DNA of 64,000 bases from an uncultured Pseudomonadota bacterium (GTDB lineage: Bacteria; Pseudomonadota; Alphaproteobacteria; RF32; CAG-239), in NCBI GenBank assembly GCA_902494875.1, contig CABUUO010000001.1, forward strand, positions 124,001 to 188,000, written 5' to 3'. The notes under the pieces were generated by a model, which made no database searches, was not told where the DNA came from, and was given only the letters and a program-made list of their open reading frames with translations. Both the position numbers and the translations under genes were made by a program. Positions 48,847 through 58,851 of this stretch are shown one piece after another (position 1 is the first letter of the stretch; every line of letters starts with the position of its first letter).

Positions 48847-48864
48847 AATTTGCAAATAAGAAAG

Positions 48865-49278
48865 TCAATTCAGCCAATTCCGCATTTGCCGACGGATGTC
48901 TTCGGCGGCAAGGGCTGCACCGCAGTCAATTGTCTCGCGGCGGATGCCCCGGGGCGTGTTCATCTCGTCAAACAAAATCCAGAGAAAGCCGTCACGAACG
49001 TATCCGCCGTAAGAATCAACCAATTTTTGAAGGAGTTTGTCAGGTCCGATGCAGATAAAGCGGATATATCCGTAAGCCAGCCCAAGCTCCAAAAACAAAA
49101 CCATACCGCAGTCTTTCTCATAATATTTGCATATATGGGGGATTGTTTCGAGAATATCCTGAGCCTTAACGGCCATAATGCTTCTGAAAAAAACGATATT
49201 TTCAGCATCACTGACAAAACGAAAATTAAATATTCTCAGGTGCAAAGCAGCGCGGCTGACGATTTCAGACTTATTCAT
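48865..49278 (-). CDS. Hypothetical protein of 137 residues
   Basis: A globular, mixed hydrophobic/charged protein with no signal peptide. It has three Cys, including CKYYEKDCG, and ends QMRNWLN. The ribosome-binding site is weak. An overlapping plus-strand frame of similar length exists, but this strand gives the more protein-like composition. No family is recognised. It lies between galE and mutL and faces galE convergently. Confidence 0.5.
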   Translation of the reverse strand: MNKSEIVSRAALHLRIFNFRFVSDAENIVFFRSIMAVKAQDILETIPHICKYYEKDCGMVLFLELGLAYGYIRFICIGPDKLLQKLVDSYGGYVRDGFLWILFDEMNTPRGIRRETIDCGAALAAEDIRRQMRNWLN

Positions 49279-49358
49279 AGGACATAAATTTAAAGATTAA
49301 TAAATATGTTAACCGTTAAATATTATACTATGGATAATGTTTGTCAACATAAGAGGGC

Positions 49359-51224
49359 TTACCGCCGATTGAAAAGCTTTTCAATGTCTTTCAACTTGAG
49401 TTCGATATAAGTCGGCCGTCCGTGGTTGCACTGGCCCGAATGGTCAGTTTTTTCCATATCGCGCAGAAGACGGTTCATTTCTTCAAAATTCAGAGCGCGC
49501 CCTGCCCGCACCGAACCGTGGCAGGCTATGGTGGCGCAGATATGGTGCAGTTTGTCGGTCAGAGCATATTCTCCGCCCCATTCGGCAATTTCATCTGCCA
49601 AATCCACAATCAGAGCCTTGACGTCACAATCTTTAATCAGCGCCGGAATTTCACGGACAATGACGGCAGCAGGGCCAAACTCTTCTACCTCAAGCCCCAG
49701 CTTGTTTAACTCTGCGGCAACGCTTAAAATGCGTTCTTTGGCGGAAGCGTCCAGTTCGACAATTTCGGGAATCAGAAGCATCTGAGAAGACAGACGTCCG
49801 CTTTTTTCCAGATTGGCCTTCATCTTTTCCATAACAATCCGCTCATGAGACGCATGCTGGTCGATGATAATAATGCTGTCTTCACTTTGAGAGATGATGT
49901 AGGTGTTATGAAACTGAGCTTTGGGAATTCCCAGAGGTCCCGCTTCTTCCGGTTTGCGGCTTTCATAGACTTCGGGCGCTTCAGTCTTTACCGAAAATTT
50001 GTATTCCAAATCCGGCAGATCTGCCTGACGGCAGGTTTGGGGCGCATAATCACGCTGGAAGGAAAAGGCGGCCGGCCGGGGATGGTGTTCGCGCAATTCA
50101 ACCGTTTCGGGAATGTCGGCCGGCAAACCGGATGCAGGCATTGAAGGCGCCGTCTGCGGCACGCCGAAATCGGGGATCGCATCCTGAACAAATGCCGCCA
50201 GATCCAAGGTTTGAGAAGCGCGCCGACTTTCGGTATTAAGCGCGTTGCGGATAGCACTGACCAGCAATCCCCTGACCAAAGCGTTGTCATAAAAGCGAAC
50301 TTCGGCTTTGGCCGGATGAACGTTTACGTCCACATAGGCAGGATCAAGGTCAAAAAACAAAGCACAAAGAGGATAGCGATTGGATGCCAAAACATCCATA
50401 TAGGCCCCCTTAATGGCTCCGAGCAGCAGTTTGTCCCGAACCGGGCGATTGTTGACAAACAAATACTGGTGCAGGGAATTGGCCTTGTTTAAGGTCGGAA
50501 GGCTGACATAGCCGGAAATACGGAGATTTTCGCGCGCAGCATCAATCAGGACCGAATTTTCGCCAAACTCCCGCCCCATGACTTCCGACAATCGTTTCAA
50601 ACGAGCGTCAAACAACTCGCCCTGTTCTGCGTTCAGGCTTAGTTTTTTGCGTTCGCCGTCTTTCAGATAAAACGAAATATGCGGATTGGCCAGAGCAATG
50701 CGGGTTAAAATGTCGACGCAGGCATTGGTTTCCGAGACGGAAGCTTTCAAAAATTTCAAACGCGCCGGCGTGGCATAGAACAAGTCACGTACTTCTATGC
50801 GGGTGCCGCAAATGCCCGAAACCGGAACCGGTTTGCTTTTTTCTCCGCCGTTGACCTCTATTTTCCAGGCGCTGTCTGCGTCTTTGGTGCGGGAAATGAT
50901 GCTCAGCCTTGCAACCGAGGAAATGGAAGGCAAAGCCTCGCCGCGAAAACCCAGAAAATTGATGTTGAACAAATTGTCATCGGGCAGCTTGGAGGTGGCA
51001 TGGCGTTCAACCGCCAGTTCCAGTTCGTCAGGAGACATTCCTTTGCCGTTGTCTGATACAATCATCAGGCTTTTGCCGCCGTCAACCAGCGTTACCTCTA
51101 CGGAAGTCGCTCCGGCATCAATGGCGTTTTCGACCAGTTCCTTGATAACCGAGGCCGGTCGTTCGACAACTTCGCCGGCGGCAATCTGGTTGACTAAGGT
51201 TGACGGCAATATCCTGATGGGCAT
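49359..51224 (-). CDS. mutL: DNA mismatch repair protein MutL with endonuclease motif
   Basis: A 621-residue mismatch-repair mediator. The N-terminal GHKL ATPase has IAAGEVVERPASVIKELVEN, DNGKGM and GFRGEALPSI. After a variable linker (about 340-420) the C-terminal dimerisation/nuclease domain has IDQHASHERIVMEKM, the DQHA-x2-E-x4-E endonuclease motif, ACHGSVRAG and CNHGRPT. This form nicks DNA itself and is usual where MutH is absent. It starts 4 bases after pgi, so the two are co-transcribed. Confidence 0.95.
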   Translation of the reverse strand: MPIRILPSTLVNQIAAGEVVERPASVIKELVENAIDAGATSVEVTLVDGGKSLMIVSDNGKGMSPDELELAVERHATSKLPDDNLFNINFLGFRGEALPSISSVARLSIISRTKDADSAWKIEVNGGEKSKPVPVSGICGTRIEVRDLFYATPARLKFLKASVSETNACVDILTRIALANPHISFYLKDGERKKLSLNAEQGELFDARLKRLSEVMGREFGENSVLIDAARENLRISGYVSLPTLNKANSLHQYLFVNNRPVRDKLLLGAIKGAYMDVLASNRYPLCALFFDLDPAYVDVNVHPAKAEVRFYDNALVRGLLVSAIRNALNTESRRASQTLDLAAFVQDAIPDFGVPQTAPSMPASGLPADIPETVELREHHPRPAAFSFQRDYAPQTCRQADLPDLEYKFSVKTEAPEVYESRKPEEAGPLGIPKAQFHNTYIISQSEDSIIIIDQHASHERIVMEKMKANLEKSGRLSSQMLLIPEIVELDASAKERILSVAAELNKLGLEVEEFGPAAVIVREIPALIKDCDVKALIVDLADEIAEWGGEYALTDKLHHICATIACHGSVRAGRALNFEEMNRLLRDMEKTDHSGQCNHGRPTYIELKLKDIEKLFNRR

Positions 51225-51228
51225 GGAC

Positions 51229-52878
51229 TTACTTTCTCAAACGACGAATGTAACCAATCAGCGCGGAAGTTGAGCTGTCATGTCTGCCTTCGGCCGCATT
51301 ACCCTGAAGCTCCGGCAGAATGTTGGTCGCCATTTCCTTGCCCAGTTCTACGCCGAACTGATCAAAAGAATCAATGTCCCAGATAACGCCCTGGACGAAA
51401 ACTTTGTGCTCGTACATTGCAACCAGCATACCCAACGCATAAGGATCTATTTTTTTGAACACGATCGTATTGGACGGATTATTACCCGGGAAACTCTTGA
51501 ATTTTTTGAGGAAGTTGACTTCTTCCTTGCTCTTGCCCTTGGCAGCCAGCTCGGCGGCCGCTTCTTTTACGGTTTTGCCGCGCATTAAAGCCTCGCCCTG
51601 AGCCAGAACGTTTGAAACCAAAATTTCATGATGTTCGCCGATTTCGTTGTGGGAAATGGCCGGAATGATAAAGTCTACCGGAATCGGCGTGGTACCCTGA
51701 TGCAGCATTTGGAAGAAAGAATGTTGGACATCGGTTCCGGGACCGCCGAACAGAACCGTGCCGGTGTTGTATTTGATGAAATCATTGCCCATGGAGACAA
51801 ATTTGCCGTTGCTCTCCATCTCGAGCTGCTGCATATAAGCCGGAATGAGCGACAGATACTGGTCATAAGGAACCAGAGCATTGCTGCGCAGGCCGAAGAA
51901 ATTGCTGTTCCAGACACCGAGCAGAGCAAGAATGACCGGGATATTGTGTGCAAAATCCGTGTGCAGGAAATGCATATCCATGGCATAGGCGCCATCAAGC
52001 ATTTTTTCAAAATTGTCCATACCGACGGCAATGGCAATAGACAGACCGATGGCCGACCACATGGAATAGCGGCCGCCGACGAAATCCCAAAATTCGAACA
52101 TATTTTCAGGGTCAATGCCGAATTCCTTAACTTTCTGCGTATTTGTCGACAAGGCGACAAAATGTTTGGAAACGGCATGCTCGCCCAAAGCGTCGACCAG
52201 CCATTTGCGGCAGGTTTTGGCATTGGTCAGGGTTTCTACCGTGGTAAAGGTTTTGGATGCGACGATAAAAAGTGTCGTTTCGGGATCTATTTTGTTCAAA
52301 ACTTCGGCGCAGGCCGTGCCGTCAATGTTGGAGATAAAGTAGGTGTTAATATCCTTTGCCTTGTATTTCTTCAGGGCCTCGACCGCCATTTTGGGACCGA
52401 GATCCGAACCGCCGATACCGATGTTGACAATATTGGTCAGTTTTTTGCCGGTATGGCCTTTGAACTCGCCAAAACGGACAGCTTCGGAAAATTTGCGCAT
52501 TTTGGCCAGGACTTCGTTGATTTTAACCATAACGTTTTCGCCGTCAACATAAACCGGCGTGTTGGCGCGGTTTCTCAAGGCCGTGTGCAAAACGGCGCGG
52601 TTCTCGGTGATGTTGATGCGCTCGCCGCTGAACATGGCTTTGATTTTGTCTTCAAGGCCTCTGGATTTGGCCAAATCTATAAGATAAGCCATGGTTTTTT
52701 CGGTAATGCGGTTTTTGGAATAGTCAAACAGCAGTGATTCCAACTGAATGCTGAATTTGGAAGCGCGGTTATTGTCTTTTTCAAACAGCTCGCGCATATG
52801 CAGCTTTTTCATTTTTTTGCAGTGGCGTTCCAGTTTTTTCCATGCTCTTGATTTGTTTACACCTGATTTAAGAATCAT
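51229..52878 (-). CDS. pgi: Glucose-6-phosphate isomerase
   Basis: Interconverts glucose-6-phosphate and fructose-6-phosphate, 549 residues. Family signatures: NIGIGGSDLGPKMAVEAL, FIVASKTFTTVETLTN, the VGGRYSMWSAIGLSIA region, and late FVQGVIWDIDSFDQFGVELG. A slightly long basic N terminus (KSRAWKKLERHCKK) precedes the core. AAGGAG lies before the ATG. It heads the pgi-mutL operon, an unusual metabolic-repair pairing that may only reflect genome order. Confidence 0.95.
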   Translation of the reverse strand: MILKSGVNKSRAWKKLERHCKKMKKLHMRELFEKDNNRASKFSIQLESLLFDYSKNRITEKTMAYLIDLAKSRGLEDKIKAMFSGERINITENRAVLHTALRNRANTPVYVDGENVMVKINEVLAKMRKFSEAVRFGEFKGHTGKKLTNIVNIGIGGSDLGPKMAVEALKKYKAKDINTYFISNIDGTACAEVLNKIDPETTLFIVASKTFTTVETLTNAKTCRKWLVDALGEHAVSKHFVALSTNTQKVKEFGIDPENMFEFWDFVGGRYSMWSAIGLSIAIAVGMDNFEKMLDGAYAMDMHFLHTDFAHNIPVILALLGVWNSNFFGLRSNALVPYDQYLSLIPAYMQQLEMESNGKFVSMGNDFIKYNTGTVLFGGPGTDVQHSFFQMLHQGTTPIPVDFIIPAISHNEIGEHHEILVSNVLAQGEALMRGKTVKEAAAELAAKGKSKEEVNFLKKFKSFPGNNPSNTIVFKKIDPYALGMLVAMYEHKVFVQGVIWDIDSFDQFGVELGKEMATNILPELQGNAAEGRHDSSTSALIGYIRRLRK

Positions 52879-52895
52879 CTTGTTTTCTCCTTGAA

Positions 52896-54299
52896 TTAAA
52901 ATTCTCCGATATTGACAAAGAGCATATTTTCAGGACGGAAATATTTGGCTGCAGCTTTGTTAACATCATCTTTGGTTATTTTGCGGATTTTATCATTGCG
53001 GGTTTGCAAAAAATCCAGCCCTAAGTTTTCTTTTTGCATATACATTAAAATATCTGCAAGATTTGAAATTGACGAAAATCTCAGATTGTAGGAAGACACC
53101 AGGTAGTTCTTGGCGTTTTCGACTTCTTCTTCCGTGGCGCCTTCGGTACCGAACCTTTGCCATTCGCGGTTCAAAATTCCGGTCAGTTCGGCAAAATTTT
53201 CCTTAGTGGAAGAAAAACTTCCTTGAAGCAGCGGCGATTTGTCGGCCAAACTCATATAACTGTATATGCTGTAAGTCAGGCCTTCTTTCTCCCGCGCAGC
53301 CACAGACAGGCGCGAATTAAGTCCGGAACCGCCCAAAATGTGGTTGGCGACAAACAGCGGATAAAAGTCCTTGTCGCTGCGCGCAACGCCCGGAGCGGCA
53401 AAAACGGAAATGTTCTGCCCGGTACGGCGGCTGACGTTTTTGGCACGCCGGTTGAAAGCTATATCGGCCTGACGGACAAAATTGGTGCTGCCGCTTTTTT
53501 GCAAGACACCGAATATTTCATCCAGAACCAAGCCCAGTTTTTCTGGACTGATATCTCCGGCCACGCCGACAATCAGGTTGTTACGGGTTAAGCGGCTGCG
53601 GACAAAATCTAACAGATCATCGCGTTTCAGACGCATAATGTCATCCCTGTCACCAAGGGGATTGCGTCCGTAGGGATGCGAACCGTATATAAAACGAGCC
53701 GCCTCTACCCCCAGAACACTGGCCGGATGTTCCTTCTGGCGCAAAAAAGCATTATTCGTCCTTTGTTTGGCAAGTTCAAGTTCTTTATCGGCAAACCTGG
53801 GACTGCCCAGAACGTCGCGCAAAAGCGCATAAGCGGTTTCCTGATTTTCCGAAGTAGTTATCAGCGAGCCGGTAAAATCGTCCAGCCCAGCTGAAAAACC
53901 GATACCAATGGCCCGGTCTTCCATTTCATCTTTCAGGGCGGTGGCGTCCATGCTGTCCGTGCCTTCCAAGAGCAGCGCAGCCACAATATTGGAAATTCCC
54001 CGTTTGTCGGCATCATCAGAAGCCAGTCCCGCATTTTTGAACAAGAAGCTCATACTGATAATAGGATTGGTATTGTCTTCTATCAGATAGGCTTTAATGC
54101 CGTTTTTGGGGGAAACGACCTCAATGACTTTGCTGTCAAAAGTTTTTTCTTTCAGAACCGAATGATCCAGAATCTGTTGCGGGTTGAACTTAAAGCGGCT
54201 GGCATAAATCTGCGGCGCAATATAAATAACCAGTCCGATGAAAGCCAGAAGGACCAGATATTTGAACAACCCCGATGATTTTCGACGGCGGCGATACAT
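52896..54299 (-). CDS. M16-family peptidase subunit without the zinc motif, membrane-anchored
   Basis: A 467-residue M16 (insulinase/PqqF-type) protein. It lacks the HxxEH zinc motif, so it is probably the non-catalytic partner of the next M16 protein. An N-terminal anchor (YLVLLAFIGLVIYIAPQI) holds it in the inner membrane, unlike the secreted partner. The body has the two M16 halves, with GSHPYGRNPLG, LVVGVAGDISPEKL-like and FVANHILGGSGLNSRL segments. It overlaps the catalytic partner's stop by one base. Confidence 0.85.
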   Translation of the reverse strand: MYRRRRKSSGLFKYLVLLAFIGLVIYIAPQIYASRFKFNPQQILDHSVLKEKTFDSKVIEVVSPKNGIKAYLIEDNTNPIISMSFLFKNAGLASDDADKRGISNIVAALLLEGTDSMDATALKDEMEDRAIGIGFSAGLDDFTGSLITTSENQETAYALLRDVLGSPRFADKELELAKQRTNNAFLRQKEHPASVLGVEAARFIYGSHPYGRNPLGDRDDIMRLKRDDLLDFVRSRLTRNNLIVGVAGDISPEKLGLVLDEIFGVLQKSGSTNFVRQADIAFNRRAKNVSRRTGQNISVFAAPGVARSDKDFYPLFVANHILGGSGLNSRLSVAAREKEGLTYSIYSYMSLADKSPLLQGSFSSTKENFAELTGILNREWQRFGTEGATEEEVENAKNYLVSSYNLRFSSISNLADILMYMQKENLGLDFLQTRNDKIRKITKDDVNKAAAKYFRPENMLFVNIGEF

Positions 54300-55633
54300 T
54301 ATTTATCTCCTGTCTGCGGAAGCAAAACGCCGGAAAATACCGGGCTTTCTTCAAAAAGTTTTTTGGCCGCGGCCTTAACGTTTTTATATTTTACCCGGCG
54401 AATCATATCCGCATGATTTTCAATTTCTTCCAAAGACATTCCTACTGTGGCCATGGTACCCACAATATCCGCCGCCTCAAAAGGATTGTCCTTCAGATAA
54501 ACAAGTCCCGAAAGCATTTTGCGTTTGGTTTTCTCAATGCGGTCAAGACTGATATCGTTCACAGCACGAGCAACGGCCTCGTCTATGGCCTGATTCAACG
54601 CCTCCGGCGCAACGCCTTCGGCTGGGAGAGCAGAAATGCTGAAAACAGAATGGCTGCGATTGGTATAATCAAAGCCCGAGGATATGCTCAAAGCCAGTTT
54701 TTTGTTCAGCACCAGTTCTTTATAAAGCTCGGAAGTGTCCCCTTCTCCGAGGTATCTTGAAAAAACGGCAAGATTGTATGCCTGAGCCGGGTTTTCCCGG
54801 TATGAAGATGTTATGTAACTGCGGGTAATGCGGCCGGCGTTGATGTGCGGCAAGGTCATTTTCAGTTCGGCTTTGACATCGGATTTGATTTGAGGAAAAG
54901 ACGCCTTGATTCCGAGCGGTCGTTTTTCTATCCGGCCATAGTATTTTTCCGCCAATTTGCGGGCGGTTTGAACGTCGATGTCTCCCGAAAGGATTAAAAC
55001 GGCATTATCCGGCGAATAAAAGCGCTCATAATAACGGCGGACATCTTCAAGCCCCAGTTTTTTGATTTCTTCGGAAGTTCCCGAAACCGGACGGGCATAA
55101 GGATGTTCGCCCCACATCAGGCGGCGATAACCTTCCGAAAACGGAGAGGCCGGATTGTTTTCAATGACCTGCATACGTTCCTGGAAAACGATATCCCGCT
55201 CCAAGGCAAAAGCTTCCGGCGAAATGTTCAGATTTTGCATCCGGTCGGCCTCCAGAGCCATGGCCAGTTCCAGTTTGGAAATGTCCAGTTTCTGGTGGTA
55301 AGCGGTATAGTCCAGAGACGTGAAAGCATTGCTGTCTGCGCCGTTTTGCTCCAGAATGTTATTGAAGTTCTGCTCAGGGACATCTTTGGTACCGCGAAAC
55401 ATCAGATGTTCCAGCAAATGTGCCGAACCACCCTTCCCGGCTTCTTCATCAACGGAACCCGCCATGTACCAAACCATATGTTTGACAATCGGCGCCTTAT
55501 GGTTGGGCACGACAATTACCCGCAGACCATTGCTCAGATAAAATTCAGACGCATCAAAAAGTTTTGCATTAGCAGAACTAATGCAAAAAACAAACGAAAC
55601 AACAAAGCTTATGGTTTTTAAAATATTACGCAT
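54299..55633 (-). CDS. M16-family zinc peptidase (catalytic)
   Basis: A 444-residue periplasmic M16 peptidase with a signal peptide ending at ANAK. The inverted zinc motif is intact as HLLEHLMFRGTK (His-x-x-Glu-His) with the third ligand Glu in ALEADRMQNL. Other family segments are GEHPYARPVSG and YSPDNAVLILSGDID. It pairs with the inactive M16 gene next to it (one-base overlap) to form a clam-shell heterodimer, as in many alphaproteobacteria, near lspA and the BamF-like gene. Confidence 0.92.
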   Translation of the reverse strand: MRNILKTISFVVSFVFCISSANAKLFDASEFYLSNGLRVIVVPNHKAPIVKHMVWYMAGSVDEEAGKGGSAHLLEHLMFRGTKDVPEQNFNNILEQNGADSNAFTSLDYTAYHQKLDISKLELAMALEADRMQNLNISPEAFALERDIVFQERMQVIENNPASPFSEGYRRLMWGEHPYARPVSGTSEEIKKLGLEDVRRYYERFYSPDNAVLILSGDIDVQTARKLAEKYYGRIEKRPLGIKASFPQIKSDVKAELKMTLPHINAGRITRSYITSSYRENPAQAYNLAVFSRYLGEGDTSELYKELVLNKKLALSISSGFDYTNRSHSVFSISALPAEGVAPEALNQAIDEAVARAVNDISLDRIEKTKRKMLSGLVYLKDNPFEAADIVGTMATVGMSLEEIENHADMIRRVKYKNVKAAAKKLFEESPVFSGVLLPQTGDK

Positions 55634-55652
55634 TACGGCAGAAAATCCCGGA

Positions 55653-55928
55653 TTAAATTGCAGACATACCGCCGGAAGCGCGAATACGTTTCATCAGCGC
55701 CTGTTCGGCCGGCGTCAGATCTTCCGCGACAGCCGGTTCGGCAATTTCCTGCGGCTGGACGGCAACCGGAGAATAATCATATTCCGGCGGCAGAGATAAC
55801 GGCGCCTGAGGAACAACCATAAACTCGTCCGGGGCTTTTTTACTTAAGCCCAGTTTTTCTTTGGTAACATTGCTGCAGGCACTCAGTACGGCAGCTGCGG
55901 CAAGAACACAGATAACAACTTTTTTCAT
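55653..55928 (-). CDS. DUF3035/BamF-like lipoprotein
   Basis: A 91-residue outer-membrane lipoprotein with lipobox LSAC (Cys at 18). The conserved KLGLSKKAPDEFMVVPQAPL followed by SLPPEY is diagnostic for the DUF3035 family, called BamF in some alphaproteobacteria and part of the outer-membrane protein assembly complex. It overlaps lspA by one base, fitting that LspA processes it. The domain is shorter than in many relatives. Confidence 0.85.
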   Translation of the reverse strand: MKKVVICVLAAAAVLSACSNVTKEKLGLSKKAPDEFMVVPQAPLSLPPEYDYSPVAVQPQEIAEPAVAEDLTPAEQALMKRIRASGGMSAI

Positions 55929-56401
55929 TATTTTACCTCTTCTTTTTGTTTTTTGGCAAGCAAAGTATGAACAACAATAATTGTCGCACCGATACAGATA
56001 AAGCTGTCCGCAACATTAAAGGCGGGCCAATGGCTTTCGCCAATGTGAAAGTCCAAAAAGTCAAAAACGGCGCCGAGACGAATCCGATCAATAACATTGC
56101 CGACGGCACCGCCGATGATAAAACCAAGCGCGATCTGAATAATCCGCACCTTTTCGGTATACAGCCAATAAACCAGAAAGCCGACAATGGTCATGGCAAC
56201 TACGGACAAAACGACGACGCCCCACATGCCCCAATTGTTAAACATGGAAAAACTGACACCGGTATTCCAGGCGCGAACCAGATTGAAAAACGACGTATAA
56301 CTGATAACGCCGTATTCGCCGAGAACTTCATTCATGATATAATATTTTGACGCCTGGTCAAAAACGATAATCAGAAAAGCAACACTTAGTCCGAGCAACA
56401 A
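55928..56401 (-). CDS. lspA: Lipoprotein signal peptidase
   Basis: Cuts the signal peptide of prolipoproteins at the lipobox, 157 residues, four membrane helices. Motifs: DQASKYYI, NTGVSFSMF, GGAVGNVIDRI and FNVADSFI, with the catalytic Asp residues in the last two. The start is TTG at 56401, with GGGAG 9 bases upstream; no in-frame ATG fits the N-terminal helix. It precedes the BamF-like lipoprotein gene, one of its likely clients. Confidence 0.94.
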   Translation of the reverse strand: MLLGLSVAFLIIVFDQASKYYIMNEVLGEYGVISYTSFFNLVRAWNTGVSFSMFNNWGMWGVVVLSVVAMTIVGFLVYWLYTEKVRIIQIALGFIIGGAVGNVIDRIRLGAVFDFLDFHIGESHWPAFNVADSFICIGATIIVVHTLLAKKQKEEVK

Positions 56402-56498
56402 AATTTACAACTCCCAACAAACACTAAATTTCTGCGCCCATTATACGCAGTTTTTGCAATATAAAAAGACCAAACTCAAAGATATTCATATATATTTA

Positions 56499-57911
56499 TC
56501 AGAACAGCAGCAACTTGGCCAGCCCCAGAAATATGAAAAAGCCGCCGGAATCTGTCATGGCAATCAGAAAAACGCCGGAAGCCAAAGCAGGATCAACCTT
56601 AAACTTGTTGAGCGTCAACGGAATCAAAATGCCGGCCAGACTGGCGATCATAAGATTACAGAGCATGGCAATGGCGATAATATTGCTTATCATTATTTTA
56701 TCGGGAAACATCAGATGAGTAATGCCCCAGATCATGGCGGCAAAAAGCGAGCCGTTGCACAACCCGACCAGAAATTCTTTTAAAATCATACGCAGCGTAT
56801 TTCGAGAGGTCAGCTCCTTGGTTGCCAGAGCTCTAACAACAACAGCCAAAGTCTGCTGTCCGGTCGTGCCGCCCATTGAAGCGACAATCGGCATCAAGAC
56901 CGCCAGCGTGGAGACCTGAGCGATTATTTCCTGAAAACCTTTGACGACAGAGGCAGCCATAATGGTCGCAAAAAGATTGGTCACGAGCCAGACCGAACGC
57001 GATTTGAAAATGGAAAAGACCGATTTGTAAACGTCGCCTTCTTCCGTTCCCGAAAGGTGCATAATGTCTTCGCTGGCTTCTTCATGAATGATGTGAACCA
57101 CATCGTCGACGGTAATGGTGCCGACCAGCCGCCCTTTGTTGTCTACGACTATGGCCGACATCCAGCCGTATTCGCGAAACATGTGCGCAACTTCTTCCTG
57201 ATCGGTGTAGGCGTCAATCGGGCAGATTTCTCCGTCCATAATATCGCGCAGCTTTTGATCGGATTTGGCACGGAGCAGCTTGTCCAAAGCGATTTGCCCG
57301 GTTGGGTGCCAATGAGAATCGGTTAAAAATATTTCAAAAAATTCGTCGGGAAGCTCCGTTTCGGTTAAAAGGTATTTTTTTGCCTGTCTTACACTCCAGT
57401 CATCGGGCATACTGACAAAATCGCGGGACATGATACGTCCTGCGGAATCTTCCGGATATGAAAAGGAGGCCTCAACCTGAAACTTTAACTCCGGATCCAA
57501 ACGGCGGATAATGCTGGCCTGTTCTTCATCGTCCATGTGCTCCAAAATTTCGACGGCATCATCAGAATCCAATTCGTTAACGATTTTAACGACCTGGTCT
57601 TCATCCATGTTTTCGATGATCTGTTCCTGAACAATTTCGTTTAACTCAGGAAAGACATCCGGATTGATTTTGTCACCAAGGATATCAACCAGTTCCTGAC
57701 GCTTGTTGTGATCCAGAGATTCAATCAGGCGAGCCAGTTCATATTCCGACAGACCTTCAACTATTTTGCGGACGTGAATTTTGTCATCTTCATCAAGGGC
57801 ATTGACGATTGAATTAATCATTTTGGGACCGAGCCCCAAAATGTGACTTTCTTTTTTCTTTTTCTTGAGTTTGGATTTGGGAAGTAAGTCACGCTTGAAA
57901 CGCTTGCTCAT
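56499..57911 (-). CDS. mgtE: Magnesium transporter MgtE
   Basis: A 470-residue Mg channel. It has a basic N terminus (KSKLKKKKKES), the cytoplasmic MgtE N domain of superhelical repeats, a CBS pair that senses Mg (SAIVVDNKGRLVGTITVDDV), a plug helix and five membrane helices with MGGTTGQQTLAVVVRAL forming the pore. The ATG at 57911 follows GGGAGG; the earlier in-frame ATG is rejected. It stands between lspA and tRNA-Leu, as a single gene. Confidence 0.94.
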   Translation of the reverse strand: MSKRFKRDLLPKSKLKKKKKESHILGLGPKMINSIVNALDEDDKIHVRKIVEGLSEYELARLIESLDHNKRQELVDILGDKINPDVFPELNEIVQEQIIENMDEDQVVKIVNELDSDDAVEILEHMDDEEQASIIRRLDPELKFQVEASFSYPEDSAGRIMSRDFVSMPDDWSVRQAKKYLLTETELPDEFFEIFLTDSHWHPTGQIALDKLLRAKSDQKLRDIMDGEICPIDAYTDQEEVAHMFREYGWMSAIVVDNKGRLVGTITVDDVVHIIHEEASEDIMHLSGTEEGDVYKSVFSIFKSRSVWLVTNLFATIMAASVVKGFQEIIAQVSTLAVLMPIVASMGGTTGQQTLAVVVRALATKELTSRNTLRMILKEFLVGLCNGSLFAAMIWGITHLMFPDKIMISNIIAIAMLCNLMIASLAGILIPLTLNKFKVDPALASGVFLIAMTDSGGFFIFLGLAKLLLF

Positions 57912-57979
57912 TTTACTACCTCCCATATTTTTAAGAATTAAACCGCCGGGACTGCTGCGGGGCAGGAAATTTATTTAAG

Positions 57980-58065
57980 TGGTGCGGCCAAGAAGACTTG
58001 AACTTCCACGGGCTTAGCCCATAACGACCTCAACGTTACGCGTCTACCAATTCCGCCATGGCCGC
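57980..58065 (-). tRNA. tRNA-Leu (anticodon GAG)
   Basis: An 86-base class II tRNA. Acceptor GCGGCCA pairs with TGGCCGC, D-arm with GGCGGAATTGGTAGACGC, anticodon arm TAACG-TTGAGGT-CGTTA giving GAG, variable arm TGGGCTTAGCCCGT, T-arm with TTCAAGT, discriminator A and an encoded CCA. Confidence 0.97.
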
Positions 58066-58082
58066 ACATCAAAACTAGGGTT

Positions 58083-58111
58083 TGTATAAGGCACAAAAAG
58101 AAAATAATCAA
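58083..58111 (-). promoter_or_regulatory. tRNA-Leu promoter
   Basis: On the minus strand TTGATT (58106-58111) and TATACA (58083-58088) are separated by 17 bases. The start would be near 58076, about 10 bases before the tRNA. Confidence 0.6.
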
Positions 58112-58143
58112 GCTTTTTCTGCAAGCGTGTGAAAAAAAACTGA

Positions 58144-58851
58144 TTATTTTTTCTTCAAACGCGGATTACCCGGTTCTACCAGACCGCCGGAGATGATAAA
58201 CTTAATTCCCTCTTCAACCGTCATATCCAGCTCAATTGTATCTTTTTTGGGCACAAAAATCAGAAAACCGGAAGTTGGGTTCGGCGTCGTCGGGATGAAA
58301 ATATTCAGCATCTCTTCTTCCAGTCGTTCATACACTTCGCCTTTGGTATCCGAGCTGACCAATCCCAGTATCCATATTCCCTTGCGTGGATATTCCAACA
58401 GCACGACCTTGCTGAATGCCTGGGTCTTGGTTGAGAGAAAGGTTTCAAACACCTGTTTCAGCAAAGAATAAACGCTGGAAATGAGCGGCAATTTATAGAC
58501 AATCCATTCGCCCAGGCGCATAAAAAACTTACCCAGGAAGCCGGCGGCAAACATTCCGACCAAAATCAGCGCCACAATCAGAATTATCAACCCCAACCCC
58601 GGAACGGTAAACGGAATGATGCTGTTCAGATATTCGTTAATCCGCGGCGGAATCATCTGATTGACCATGCGATCCACCCAGACGATAAACTTGTAGGCCA
58701 TGTAAAAGGTAATGGCTACCGGAGCTGTCACCAGAATGCCGGTAAACAAATAAGCGCGGATTTTGGCGCCGAGTTTCATAAAGACGGCCCGTTCCCGTTC
58801 AAGGCGAATCCTTTTGATGTTTAAGGCGCGTTTTTTTACTTCTTCTTTCAT
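58144..58851 (-). CDS. DUF502 membrane protein
   Basis: A 235-residue inner-membrane protein with two helices near residues 35-55 and 85-110. The DUF502 pattern is clear: GILVTAPVAITFYMAYKFIV, GLGLIILIVALILVGMFAAG, YSLLKQVFETFL, and IFIPTTPNPTSGFLIFVPKK. Family members of this kind are widespread and of unknown function, probably membrane-associated regulators. It overlaps the recJ stop by one base and so is coupled to it. Confidence 0.85.
   Translation of the reverse strand: MKEEVKKRALNIKRIRLERERAVFMKLGAKIRAYLFTGILVTAPVAITFYMAYKFIVWVDRMVNQMIPPRINEYLNSIIPFTVPGLGLIILIVALILVGMFAAGFLGKFFMRLGEWIVYKLPLISSVYSLLKQVFETFLSTKTQAFSKVVLLEYPRKGIWILGLVSSDTKGEVYERLEEEMLNIFIPTTPNPTSGFLIFVPKKDTIELDMTVEEGIKFIISGGLVEPGNPRLKKK

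Noticed and set aside
48850..49287. Plus-strand 145-residue frame opposite the 137-residue gene
   Set aside because: It starts within the galE terminator region with no ribosome-binding site, and the minus strand gives the more protein-like product.
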